Source: Anaerovibrio lipolyticus DSM 3074 (lineage in GTDB: Bacteria > Bacillota > Negativicutes > Selenomonadales > Selenomonadaceae). Taken from it: a stretch of 64,000 nt of DNA. The notes beneath the pieces are model-generated. The model did not search any database. It saw only the letters and a program-made list of their open reading frames with translations, and was not told the DNA's origin. The DNA lies in assembly GCF_900141865.1 (NCBI RefSeq), contig NZ_FQYW01000009.1:62001-126000 (forward strand), written 5' to 3'. Of this stretch, positions 10,215 through 18,906 are shown piece by piece (positions within the stretch are counted from its first letter, which is position 1; the number at the start of each line of letters is the position of its first letter). Both the position numbers and the translations under genes were made by a program.

Positions 10215-10793
10215 TTAAAAATGAATGCTTTCTACCATTTTATCCGCAGCCTTCTCATAATCCTCGTCGTCGGCCTTGTAGGATATGGTAATGCACCAGT
10301 GCTCATCTCCCTTAAAGAAGGAAATGAATCTGGTCTTAATCTTTATGTCATTGCTGGTACCATCCAAAACAGCTACCTTGGCTGGCTCCCCGGCAACAGT
10401 GGTGTTCTCGAGCTGACCACCAGTGGACTTGCGCTTGCTCTTATAGGTCTTTAAAAGATCCTCGGAGAATTTATTAAGGTCAGGCTTAAATTCTGAAGCA
10501 GTAAAATCCTTGTATTTGGCCCGATCATAATGAACACTCATAACAGTTATCTCAAAATCACTATTATGGTCTGCACTGGTACAAATAGTAGTACCATTTG
10601 GGAAGGTCTTAGGTGCCATTGGATTTCTGAAATCAAATGGCAAACTCATGGTTAGGGTGCTTGCATGGCCATTAACACTGACATCATGAAGCTCAATATT
10701 CTTGGAGCCACATCCGGTCACCAGAATACTAAGTGCCATAACAGACAATGTGACCACAAAAGTCATCAGCTTCTTAAAATTAATAACTGCCAT
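10215..10793 (-). CDS. Putative lipoprotein of unknown function
   Basis: 192 residues. The N terminus is a lipoprotein signal: charged start, hydrophobic stretch, lipobox LVTGC with the acylated cysteine at about residue 28. The mature part is beta-rich and begins SKNIELHDV; it resembles small secreted domains with no assigned activity. I do not recognise a family. The gene starts 15 bp after apt stops and shares its terminator, so it is probably co-transcribed with apt, perhaps without functional link. It should be anchored to a membrane on the outer side. Confidence 0.8.
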   Translation of the reverse strand: MAVINFKKLMTFVVTLSVMALSILVTGCGSKNIELHDVSVNGHASTLTMSLPFDFRNPMAPKTFPNGTTICTSADHNSDFEITVMSVHYDRAKYKDFTASEFKPDLNKFSEDLLKTYKSKRKSTGGQLENTTVAGEPAKVAVLDGTSNDIKIKTRFISFFKGDEHWCITISYKADDEDYEKAADKMVESIHF

Positions 10794-10808
10794 AAAGCTG
10801 TTGCCCCC

Positions 10809-11360
10809 TTAATCCAAATCGTACTGAAGCATGGACATAACCTTAATACCGTTATTTTCCAGCTTCTGACGACCGCCAAGAGTAGTCAGCTCCACAAAGA
10901 ATACAGCAGCGCCAACCTCACCGCCAACCTTTTTAATCAGCTGTGCCGCAGCAGTGGCAGTGCCGCCGGTGGCCAGCAAATCGTCCACAATAAGTACCTT
11001 CTGACCAGGCTTTATGGCATCCTTATGCATTTCAATGGTATCACTGCCATATTCCAGATCATAGTCAACACTTACAACCTCAGCAGGCAGCTTGCCTGGC
11101 TTACGAATTGGTACAAAACCGATATTGGTAGCTGCAGAAAGTGCTGCACCATAGATGAAGCCACGGGATTCAAGACCCACAATCAAATCTATATTCTCAT
11201 CCTTGAGAATATCCTTCATATAATCCAGGGTCAGCCCAAAAGCCTTGGCATCCTTAAGAGTAGTAGTAATATCTACAAACTTGATGCCCTCTTTTGGAAA
11301 ATTATCCACCAGACGAATATGGTCCTTCACATAGTTTATGTCATTTGCTGTTAAGCTCAT
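10809..11360 (-). CDS. apt: Adenine phosphoribosyltransferase
   Basis: 183 residues, usual length. The PRPP-binding loop VLIVDDLLATGGT (about 125-137) and the N-terminal FPKEGIKFVDITT are diagnostic. The enzyme converts adenine plus PRPP to AMP (purine salvage, cytoplasm). An AAGGAG ribosome site lies 10 nt before the ATG, a slightly long spacing. The lipoprotein gene follows closely. A TATAAT-like box occurs in the upstream region around 11408, but I cannot place a matching -35 with confidence. Confidence 0.96.
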   Translation of the reverse strand: MSLTANDINYVKDHIRLVDNFPKEGIKFVDITTTLKDAKAFGLTLDYMKDILKDENIDLIVGLESRGFIYGAALSAATNIGFVPIRKPGKLPAEVVSVDYDLEYGSDTIEMHKDAIKPGQKVLIVDDLLATGGTATAAAQLIKKVGGEVGAAVFFVELTTLGGRQKLENNGIKVMSMLQYDLD

Positions 11361-11413
11361 CAGAAAAATACTCCTTATAGTTTAATAATAAAATTCACAA
11401 ACCATTTAATTAT

Positions 11414-11468
11414 AACGCAGTTGTTCAAATTTTTCTATCTTCGATAGAAAAATATACTAATCAGCGTT
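11414..11468. repeat. 55-bp palindromic element, copy 1
   Basis: Begins AACGC and ends GCGTT. Its centre is a perfect 11-bp hairpin (ATTTTTCTATC / GATAGAAAAAT, 3-nt loop). It is homologous over its length to 22271-22324, but three inner stem pairs differ in a compensating way. It lies 4 bp after the PfpI-family stop, so on the minus strand it may serve as that gene's terminator. Confidence 0.75.
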
Positions 11469-11472
11469 TGTA

Positions 11473-12021
11473 TTAATCGAGATATAAGCAGTCCTTACCA
11501 ACCTCAATAGCTGTTTCCTTATCCTTAAGCAGCTCAATCATCTTAAGAGCAAAGGCAATGGATGTACCAGGACCGCGGCTGGTGATAATATTTCCGTCCA
11601 CAACAACCTCGTTGGTGCAGGTCTTACCGCCCTTCATGTGGTCCTCAAAGCCTGGATAACAGGTGCAGCGTTTTCCTTCTACCAATCCGTTGTCACCCAA
11701 AATAGATGGAGATGCACAGATTGCAGCCACCCACTTGCCAGCCTCATTAAATTTTTTCAAAATGGCCACTACTTCCTTGCTGCCTCCAAGATTCAGCATA
11801 CCATCCATGCCACCAGGCAATACAACAATGCTGTACTCATCAGCGTTTACATCAGTGAGAAGCGCATCTGCTTCAACAGGTATGTTATGTGCTCCCACAA
11901 CTCTCTTGTCATTATGAATTGAGGCAGCAGTTACATCAATGCCGCCACGACGAAGAAAATCAACCTGAGTAATGGCCTCCACTTCTTCAAAACCATTGGC
12001 AAATAAAACTAATGCTTTCAT
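11473..12021 (-). CDS. DJ-1/PfpI family protein (YajL/ThiJ-like)
   Basis: 182 residues, typical single-domain DJ-1 superfamily length. Visible family marks: start MKALVLFANGFEEVEA with the conserved Glu, and AAICASPSIL with the nucleophile-elbow cysteine (about residue 102). Members are proposed to be glyoxalase III/protein deglycases or redox chaperones, and the exact activity cannot be read from sequence. AAGGAG sits 9 nt before the ATG. It is a single-gene unit followed immediately by the palindromic element at 11414. Confidence 0.88.
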   Translation of the reverse strand: MKALVLFANGFEEVEAITQVDFLRRGGIDVTAASIHNDKRVVGAHNIPVEADALLTDVNADEYSIVVLPGGMDGMLNLGGSKEVVAILKKFNEAGKWVAAICASPSILGDNGLVEGKRCTCYPGFEDHMKGGKTCTNEVVVDGNIITSRGPGTSIAFALKMIELLKDKETAIEVGKDCLYLD

Positions 12022-12119
12022 ATCTGTATCGCTCCTTAATTTAAAATAATAATCACGCTACTCTAATTATACCATAAAGAACCGAGAACCTTGCAAATCA
12101 AATTAATAGGTATGTATAA

Positions 12120-12147
12120 TTGTCTATAGAGTATTAAATAATATTAA
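12120..12147 (+). promoter_or_regulatory. Candidate sigma-70 promoter of the DUF4127-esterase gene
   Basis: TTGTCT, 16-bp spacer, TATTAA; the predicted start lies about 30 bp before the ribosome site CGGAGTG. Confidence 0.45.
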
Positions 12148-12182
12148 AAATATTACAGATTACTACATATCGGAGTGACAAT

Positions 12183-14837
12183 ATGAAAAAGAAATTATCC
12201 CTTATACTTTCCATGCTATCCATTATGTTTGGGCTGTCCTCACCGGTAGATATGCCCCCGGCCGAAGCAAAAGTTCAAAACACCGTGCAGTGCACCATTC
12301 TTTTTGTGCCTCACGACAATCGCCCTACCTCCTGTGAGCAATCCACCGAGGCTTTGGAGCTGGCTGGCTACAATGTTATCATGCCACCAAAGGATATGCT
12401 TGGAGGACTTAGAAATACAGCTGATACAAATGAGCTTTGGGGCTGGGTTAATAAAAATATTTCCAAAGCTGATGTAGCTGTAGTTTCCACTGACTCCCTT
12501 ATTTATGGTGGACTGGTAGCCTCCCGCAACCATAACAATAGCGAGGAGGTGCTTCTTTATCGTACAAACAAATTCAAACAGTTAAAAAAATCAAACAAAA
12601 AATTAAAGATATTTGCTTTTGGCTCACTTATGCGTACCCCCAAAAATGGTGCTGCTGCCGGGGCTGAGGAGCCGGAATATTATCAGAAATATGGCGATAA
12701 AATTTTTAGGGTCTCTGCCCTTAATGACCAAAAGGAAACCAGAAAACTGACTAAATTGGAAAAGGAAGAACGTGAGGGACTTATGAATTCCATTCCAAGT
12801 GGAGTTTACAAGGACTACTTTGGAAGGCGGACAAAAAATATTAATGTTACCAAAAACCTTATGAATTTAGCCCAAAATGGAATCTTAAATTTTCTGGTTA
12901 TTGGTAAAGATGACAATGCTCCTTTCTGTGCCACCCACCAGGAGGCACGGGAGCTAAATAATTTTGCAAAAAAGCAGGGACTTTCAAGGGACAAATTCAT
13001 GGTAGCTACCGGTATTGATGAATTTGCCATGCTGCTGTTGGCCAGAGCTGCCAATACTATTGAAAATAAGCAATATACCGTCAATGTCCAATACAATACA
13101 GGAGTAGGCAAGGATACCATACCGAAATTCTCAGATGAGAAGCTATTTAAATCCATTCGTGATGAGCTGACAATGGCAGGAGCAAAGGAAACCAACAAAC
13201 CAAATGCTGATTTATTCCTGCTGGTAAACACTGATCCTAAGGGGCGCACCACTGATGGGTATCCTGAACCAAATGATCCTGACCCGATGTACAATGATGG
13301 CAAGCCGCGAATCGGCACTCAATATTTCCTTGATATGGTAAAGGAAAATATTGCCAAAAAACGAAATGTTGCACTGGCTGATGTATGCTTTGCCAACGGC
13401 AGTGATAAGGCCCTTATGAACCTGCTTTCCGATAATAAGCTGCTGTTTAGACTCCGCTCCTATTCCGGCTGGAATACCCCAACCAACAGTACTGGCTTTG
13501 CTTTGGGACAGGGATTGGTAAACTTAAAAAACAGTCAGGAGGACTGTAACAGAATGCTGGTTAAACGTTATCTTGATGATTGGGGCTATCAGGCCTATGC
13601 AAGAGAAAAGCTGATGTGGAGTCTTCCCGATAGTAAGTATTACTTTAATCTGGCAGAATACGAAAAATACGCTGAAGATTTGGTGACAAAGGAATTGCGT
13701 GAATTTGCCGCTTGGCACCTCAGCGAATATCCAAATGCCACTGATATCAAGGTTACTTTTCCGTGGCATATTACCTTTATTGGAGGTATTACCATAAATG
13801 AGAACATTCCTAAAAAAAAATTAATCTTTAATGGACGCTGGAATATTGAAAATAATCAGGCCACCTGTGGTAATGGGGCTACCTATGTTACTGCCCGTTT
13901 TACAGGTACAAGTATTGCCGCAAAAATGGATGACAGAAATTGCTGGTGGCGCTATGAGATAGATGGTAAGCCATATAACCGAATAAAATTTAGGAATGAA
14001 TTGACTACCCTTGCTGAGAACCTGCCAAAGGGTGAGCACAAAATAAAACTGGTACGCTCCACTGAAGGTGAAGCAGGACTAAGCACCTTCAAAGGCTTTG
14101 TTCTTAATGAGGGGGCTGAGATTTTGTCACCAGATGAGCCGAAACGGCTGAAGCTGGAATTTGTAGGAGATTCCATTACTGCAGGAGCCTTTAATGATGG
14201 TCCTCATGATGTGTTGAGTTACCACGATGTAGAGAACAACGATATGTCCTATGGCCCACAGCTTGCCAGAATGCTGGATGCGGATTACAGTGTTTTGGCT
14301 AAATCCGGTGAAGGCCTCGTACATAATTACTCTGAGGAATGGCCATACAACCAGGTTCATACCGCTGATCGCTACCCTTGGACCTATTATTCTTTTAACT
14401 GGAATGACCATCATTTAAACTGGGATTTTTCCAACAACAAAACTGATGCTGTGTTCATCTCTATTGGAGCGAATGATTTTTTATTTGAACCAAGGCCAAC
14501 AGAAGACGAATTTATAAAGGAATATATACACCTTATAAAGGTCGTTAGAAAAAACAATCCAACAGCAGCCATTATTTGTCTGGAGCCTGTACCAACAGTT
14601 ATTGGTCCTGATGCTGCAAGCTGGACTGAAATAGCAGTAACAAAGCTAAAAAATAACGGTGATAAAGACCTTTATTATATTCCGCTTAACAAGGATACCC
14701 CACTACTTAATGATTCTGATTATGTCGGTGACGGTGTTCATCCGACCCAGGAGGGTTCCAGAAAAATAGCTGAATATCTAAAAAATAAGGTAGAAACAAT
14801 CCTAAAAAGTAAATTTGCTAAACTACCAGGGCACTGA
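12183..14837 (+). CDS. Secreted DUF4127 protein fused to a CE2-like SGNH acetylesterase
   Basis: 884 residues. A signal peptide (about 1-30, ending PPAEAKV) is followed by a DUF4127 domain (about 33-530, with FVPHDNRPT near its start). A beta-sandwich of about 120 residues (from about 541) comes next, then a C-terminal SGNH hydrolase (about 660-880). The SGNH catalytic blocks are all present: FVGDSITAG (Ser), SIGANDF (Asn) and DGVHPT (Asp/His). A jelly-roll followed by SGNH is the plan of carbohydrate esterase family 2, which removes acetyl groups from polysaccharides. DUF4127 has no established activity. DUF4127 proteins usually end near 500-550 residues, so this is a fusion. It is exported, perhaps to act on host or plant glycans; that role is inference. 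Confidence 0.85.
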   Translation: MKKKLSLILSMLSIMFGLSSPVDMPPAEAKVQNTVQCTILFVPHDNRPTSCEQSTEALELAGYNVIMPPKDMLGGLRNTADTNELWGWVNKNISKADVAVVSTDSLIYGGLVASRNHNNSEEVLLYRTNKFKQLKKSNKKLKIFAFGSLMRTPKNGAAAGAEEPEYYQKYGDKIFRVSALNDQKETRKLTKLEKEEREGLMNSIPSGVYKDYFGRRTKNINVTKNLMNLAQNGILNFLVIGKDDNAPFCATHQEARELNNFAKKQGLSRDKFMVATGIDEFAMLLLARAANTIENKQYTVNVQYNTGVGKDTIPKFSDEKLFKSIRDELTMAGAKETNKPNADLFLLVNTDPKGRTTDGYPEPNDPDPMYNDGKPRIGTQYFLDMVKENIAKKRNVALADVCFANGSDKALMNLLSDNKLLFRLRSYSGWNTPTNSTGFALGQGLVNLKNSQEDCNRMLVKRYLDDWGYQAYAREKLMWSLPDSKYYFNLAEYEKYAEDLVTKELREFAAWHLSEYPNATDIKVTFPWHITFIGGITINENIPKKKLIFNGRWNIENNQATCGNGATYVTARFTGTSIAAKMDDRNCWWRYEIDGKPYNRIKFRNELTTLAENLPKGEHKIKLVRSTEGEAGLSTFKGFVLNEGAEILSPDEPKRLKLEFVGDSITAGAFNDGPHDVLSYHDVENNDMSYGPQLARMLDADYSVLAKSGEGLVHNYSEEWPYNQVHTADRYPWTYYSFNWNDHHLNWDFSNNKTDAVFISIGANDFLFEPRPTEDEFIKEYIHLIKVVRKNNPTAAIICLEPVPTVIGPDAASWTEIAVTKLKNNGDKDLYYIPLNKDTPLLNDSDYVGDGVHPTQEGSRKIAEYLKNKVETILKSKFAKLPGH

Positions 14838-14859
14838 ATTAACCTAAAAAAACATTGCT

Positions 14860-14888
14860 TTGATTCACTGCTTTACTTATGTTATTCT
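14860..14888 (+). promoter_or_regulatory. Candidate promoter of the DUF362/ferredoxin gene
   Basis: TTGATT, 17-bp spacer, TATTCT, about 45 bp before the start codon of the next gene. Confidence 0.5.
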
Positions 14889-14932
14889 TTAGGTAGATAT
14901 GTTGTGTGTAATAATATGTTGGAGGTTATTGT

Positions 14933-16057
14933 ATGGATAAATCAAAGGTTTATTTTACCGATTTTCGCGTTCCGGTTGGCACCAGTATTTTGGCCAAAAT
15001 GAAAAAGCTTTTTATCAAAGCTGGATTTAAAAATATTGACATGGAAAATCAGTTCGTGGCTATCAAAATGCATTTTGGCGAGCTTGGTAACATGGCGTTT
15101 CTCCGTCCAAACTATGCCAAGGTTGTTGCCGATGTGGTTAAGGAACAGGGCGGTATTCCATTCCTTACTGACTGCAATACCCTTTATCCAGGCAGCAGAA
15201 AGCACGCCTTGGAGCATATGGACTGTGCTAACATAAACGGCTTTAATACTGTTACCACTGGTTGTCAGATTATTATTGGCGACGGTCTTAAGGGTACAGA
15301 TGATATTGAAGTTCCTGTAAAAAATGGTGAATACTGCAAGACTGCCAAGATTGGCCGTGCCATTATGGATGCTGACGTATTCATTTCCCTGGCTCATTTT
15401 AAGGGCCATGAAATGACAGGCTTTGGCGGTGCAGTCAAGAATATCGGCATGGGCTGTGGAAGCCGTGCAGGCAAGATGGAACAGCATTCCTCCGGCAAGG
15501 TGGCGGTTGATATGGAAAAATGCCGTGGCTGTCAGGTTTGTGCCAAGCATTGTGGCTCCAATGCCATTACCTACGAAAACAAGAAGGCCATTATCAACAA
15601 GGATATTTGTAAGGGCTGTGGCCGTTGCATAGGTGCTTGTCCATTTGATGCCATCCACAATGACCAGTGGGATGCCGGAGATCTTCTTGACAAAAAGATG
15701 GCTGAGTACGCCCAGGCCGTTGTTCAGGACAGACCTTGCTTCCATATCAATATGATTATGGACGTATCTCCAAACTGTGACTGTCACGGTGAAAATGATG
15801 CACCTATTCTGCCAAATCTGGGTATTGCCTGCTCCTTCGATCCTGTAGCTCTTGACCAGGCCTGCGTAGATATTTGTCAGAAGGCTGAGCCTATCCGCAA
15901 TTCCCAGTTAGGTGACAATATGGCTGACCCGCACCACCACGACCATGGAGACCACTGGCTTAACAACAACCCTAATGTTCATTGGAAGGAAACTCTGGAG
16001 CATGGTGAGAAAATCGGCATGGGTACCAGAGATTATGAATTGATTGTTATGAAATAA
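14933..16057 (+). CDS. DUF362 domain protein with two 4Fe-4S ferredoxin clusters
   Basis: 374 residues. An N-terminal DUF362 domain (about 1-185, including FKGHEMTGFGGAVKN) is followed by two ferredoxin motifs, CRGCQVCAKHC and CKGCGRCIGACP (about 195-240). A C-terminal DUF362-type segment contains a His-rich stretch (DPHHHDHGDH, about 330). The ribosome site GGAGG precedes the ATG. Proteins of this kind are common in anaerobes and are thought to be cytoplasmic iron-sulfur electron carriers or assembly factors; no reaction is established. It is a single-gene unit with its own promoter and a strong terminator. Confidence 0.9.
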   Translation: MDKSKVYFTDFRVPVGTSILAKMKKLFIKAGFKNIDMENQFVAIKMHFGELGNMAFLRPNYAKVVADVVKEQGGIPFLTDCNTLYPGSRKHALEHMDCANINGFNTVTTGCQIIIGDGLKGTDDIEVPVKNGEYCKTAKIGRAIMDADVFISLAHFKGHEMTGFGGAVKNIGMGCGSRAGKMEQHSSGKVAVDMEKCRGCQVCAKHCGSNAITYENKKAIINKDICKGCGRCIGACPFDAIHNDQWDAGDLLDKKMAEYAQAVVQDRPCFHINMIMDVSPNCDCHGENDAPILPNLGIACSFDPVALDQACVDICQKAEPIRNSQLGDNMADPHHHDHGDHWLNNNPNVHWKETLEHGEKIGMGTRDYELIVMK

Positions 16058-16068
16058 GAAGACAGAAG

Positions 16069-16100
16069 GCACTGGCTCATCATGAACCGGTGCTTTTTTA
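16069..16100 (+). terminator. Terminator of the DUF362 gene
   Basis: Stem GCACTGG / CCGGTGC (one G-T pair) followed by TTTTTTTATT, 12 bp after the stop codon. Confidence 0.85.
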
Positions 16101-16174
16101 TTATGCTTATCTGATATAGAACAAATCAAATTCTGTTATATTTGTTGGAATTGTGAGAAAATTCTTTATAATTA

Positions 16175-16203
16175 TTGCCTTTATATATAAAAAGGGTTAA
16201 AAT
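16175..16203 (+). promoter_or_regulatory. Promoter of the iron alcohol dehydrogenase gene
   Basis: TTGCCT, 17-bp spacer, TAAAAT, about 44 bp before the start codon. Confidence 0.6.
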
Positions 16204-16246
16204 TTACATAGAGTTTGTTTAGAAACAATGATTGGAGGATGACAAT

Positions 16247-17392
16247 ATGGCAGACAGAATCGTATTAAACTCAATTTCTTACCACGGAGCAGGTGCTATC
16301 AACGAGATTATTGGTGAGGTTAACCGTGGAGGGTACACTCACATTTTTGTATGCACCGATCCGGATCTTGTAAAATTCGGCGTAACTGCAAAAGTTACAG
16401 ATTTGCTCCAGAAGAATAATATTAAGTTCACTGTATATGACAAAATTAAGCCAAACCCTACCATCCAGAACGTGCAGGATGGCGTGGCTGCCTTTAAGGA
16501 ATGCAAGGCCGATGCTATTATTGCTGTAGGTGGTGGCTCTTCCATGGATACTGCCAAGGCAATTGGTATCATTATCACAAATCCAGAATTTGCTGATGTA
16601 CGTTCTCTGGAAGGTCTTGCACCAACCAAGAATCATGCAGTTCCAACCATAGCTGTGCCTACCACCGCCGGAACCGCCGCAGAGGTAACCATCAACTATG
16701 TAATCACAGATGTGGAAAAGCAGCGTAAATTTGTATGCGTTGACCCTAACGATATTCCTGATGTGGCAATTATTGACCCTGATATGATGTCCTCAATGCC
16801 AAAGGGACTGACTGCAGCTACTGGTATGGATGCTCTTACCCATGCTATCGAGGGTTATATCACCAGAGCTGCATGGGAACTGACGGATATGTTCCATCTT
16901 GAGGCAATCAAGCTCATTTCCCAGCATCTCCGTGATGCCGTAGCCAATAAGCCAGAAGGACGCAAGGGCATGGCAATGGCTCAGTACATTGCTGGCATGG
17001 GCTTCTCAAATGTTGGTCTTGGTATCGACCACGCCATGGCTCACACCCTCAGCGCCCATTATGACACTCCACATGGTGTTGCCTGTGCTATGCTGCTGCC
17101 AATTGCAATGGAATTTAACAAAGAGCACACCGGTGAGCGTTATCGTGAAATTGCCCGGGCAATGGGTGTAAAGAATGTTGATTCCATGTCTCAGTCCGAA
17201 TACCGTGATGCTGCCATTGCCGCAGTAAAGAAGCTTTCCGAGGATGTTGGTATTCCAGCCAAAAACGACCGTATCAAGGAAGAAGATCTGGAAATTTTGG
17301 CCAAGGATGCTCTGGCTGATGCCTGCTATCCTGGCAACCCTTGTGAGGCAACCAAGGAGCAGGTTATCGATATGTTCCGCAAACTTATTTAA
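16247..17392 (+). CDS. Iron-containing (group III) alcohol dehydrogenase
   Basis: 381 residues from the ATG at 16247, chosen because GGAGG lies 8 nt upstream; an in-frame TTG at 16232 overlaps that site and is not needed. NAD-binding GGGSSMDTAKA (about 92-102) and the metal site are visible: DALTHAIEGY, GIDHAMAHTL and TPHGVACA supply the three histidines. The family reduces aldehydes with NAD(P)H in fermentation (lactaldehyde reductase, 1,3-propanediol and butanol dehydrogenases). The substrate cannot be named. It is a single-gene unit with a promoter and terminator. Confidence 0.93.
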   Translation: MADRIVLNSISYHGAGAINEIIGEVNRGGYTHIFVCTDPDLVKFGVTAKVTDLLQKNNIKFTVYDKIKPNPTIQNVQDGVAAFKECKADAIIAVGGGSSMDTAKAIGIIITNPEFADVRSLEGLAPTKNHAVPTIAVPTTAGTAAEVTINYVITDVEKQRKFVCVDPNDIPDVAIIDPDMMSSMPKGLTAATGMDALTHAIEGYITRAAWELTDMFHLEAIKLISQHLRDAVANKPEGRKGMAMAQYIAGMGFSNVGLGIDHAMAHTLSAHYDTPHGVACAMLLPIAMEFNKEHTGERYREIARAMGVKNVDSMSQSEYRDAAIAAVKKLSEDVGIPAKNDRIKEEDLEILAKDALADACYPGNPCEATKEQVIDMFRKLI

Positions 17393-17450
17393 GTATTTAA
17401 CATAATATAATTACCCCATTATATTGCGCCATATTGTGCGTACCCAAAAA

Positions 17451-17484
17451 GGCGTTGGTTCATCGCGAACCAGCGCCTCTTTTT
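17451..17484 (+). terminator. Strong terminator after the alcohol dehydrogenase
   Basis: Perfect 11-bp stem (GGCGTTGGTTC / GAACCAGCGCC, loop ATCGC) followed by TCTTTTTTG. Confidence 0.9.
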
Positions 17485-17540
17485 TGTGTAGCACTTCCTA
17501 TTTTTTGTGTAGCTATTATAATTTTTGTGGCCGGCAAATG

Positions 17541-18770
17541 TTAAAATTCTTGCTGGTCATTTAAAAAATCCATCAAATTTACATGATGTATGCCATTTCT
17601 CTTTTGCATTAAATAATCCGTTGTTATTACGTACTTGCTATAATTGTCCCTGATAGCCTCTAATGCCCTATATTCCCTATCCTCTGTCGCTTTGCTTTCC
17701 AATATTGTATATGCAACCTGCACATAGGAATAATCCATATTTCGACTCCTGAGGATAAAATCACACTCCAGCTTTCCAATACGTCCTATACTTACAGCAT
17801 ATTCCATGCTTTTAGCATAAGTAAATACAATATTTTCCAAATTTGGGCCATAATTTATTCGGTTATCTGTATTCAATGAATAATAAAAGCTCAAATCCGC
17901 CAGATAATACTTCTTCTCTCCCGAAAGTGATTTTTTGGATTTTATATCAAAACGTGGGCATTCATACAATATTTTTGCATCCAGTAATATTTGTATATAT
18001 TTGGAAATAGTTGCCCTGCTGATTTTAAGCCCATTATTATTTAAGGCATCATATAGCTTTTTTATACTGGTTGTGGCCCCAAAATTACTGATAATATAAT
18101 TTCGTACCGTCTCAAAAGCAGCGATATCCTTTATTTTTACTCTCCGCCGAATATCTTTTTTAATAATTTCATCTATAACACCATTAACATAAGTTCTTTT
18201 TGCTGACAGCTCATCTATATGTATGGTACGCGGAAAACCGCCTTCAAGAATATACGAGTTCAATTCCACGGCACCATTGCCGCTGATAGGCTTTTTATAA
18301 AATTTTTTCATGCCTTCGTATTCATCAAAGCTCAATGGAAACATCTCGAATTCAAGATAACGACCAGTAAGCTTTGTGACCAGTTCACCACTTAAAAGAT
18401 AGGAATTTGAACCGGTTATGAAAATGGAGTAACCCCCTTCATTACGAAAACCATTTATCACTTCTTCAAAAGCCTCAACATTTTGAATTTCATCAATAAA
18501 CAAATATTTTAATCCATCAGCTTGAGCATGCTTTTCTATTAGTTCTTCAAGCTGTTCCGGGGTTTTTATATTATGAAAACCTCTTTTATCAAGGTCAATA
18601 TATACTATATTATCTGCCTGTACGCCCTGAGCCTTTATCTCCTCAGCAATGGTTTCCATAAGGCTGGATTTACCGCAACGACGAACTCCTGTGATAACTT
18701 TTATAATGTCATCATCATTGTAAAAAGGGCGAATCCTTCTCAGATATTTTTCCCGTTGATATAGTTTCAT
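17541..18770 (-). CDS. AAA-type ATPase with DUF4143 C-terminal domain
   Basis: 409 residues. The N-terminal ATPase has Walker A GVRRCGKSS (about 28-36) and Walker B YLFIDEIQN (about 89-97), the latter with the IDEIQ typical of this family. The C-terminal half is the DUF4143 domain (ECDFILR, about 335), which resembles a nuclease-like fold. Such proteins are abundant in anaerobes, often as orphan genes, and their function is unknown; a role in DNA maintenance or toxin-like behaviour has been suggested. No partner gene is adjacent. The start is the ATG at 18770 after a GGGGGTGATAAT ribosome region. Confidence 0.88.
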   Translation of the reverse strand: MKLYQREKYLRRIRPFYNDDDIIKVITGVRRCGKSSLMETIAEEIKAQGVQADNIVYIDLDKRGFHNIKTPEQLEELIEKHAQADGLKYLFIDEIQNVEAFEEVINGFRNEGGYSIFITGSNSYLLSGELVTKLTGRYLEFEMFPLSFDEYEGMKKFYKKPISGNGAVELNSYILEGGFPRTIHIDELSAKRTYVNGVIDEIIKKDIRRRVKIKDIAAFETVRNYIISNFGATTSIKKLYDALNNNGLKISRATISKYIQILLDAKILYECPRFDIKSKKSLSGEKKYYLADLSFYYSLNTDNRINYGPNLENIVFTYAKSMEYAVSIGRIGKLECDFILRSRNMDYSYVQVAYTILESKATEDREYRALEAIRDNYSKYVITTDYLMQKRNGIHHVNLMDFLNDQQEF

Positions 18771-18816
18771 ATTATCACCCCCGTTAAAATCATTATATGA
18801 TTATATGCCGTTATTC

Positions 18817-18871
18817 GCAAGTTATCGTTACATATTTTGATATTTTTTCATTTTATGCAACGATAACTGGC
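18817..18871. repeat. 18-bp imperfect inverted repeat between fic and the ATPase gene
   Basis: The arms 18817-18834 and 18854-18871 match at 16 of 18 positions (core GTTATCGTT / AACGATAAC) around a 19-bp AT-rich centre. It lies 47 bp upstream of the ATPase start and just after fic. It could be an operator or a weak terminator. Confidence 0.5.
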
Positions 18872-18906
18872 ATTTAACTAATAAAAATCTCCCAGCATTC
18901 TTATCT

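Noticed and set aside
14842-14894. ACCTAAA / TTTAGGT inverted repeat after the esterase gene as a terminator
   Set aside because: Seven-base arms around a 39-base loop, overlapping a promoter-like sequence; too weak to call.
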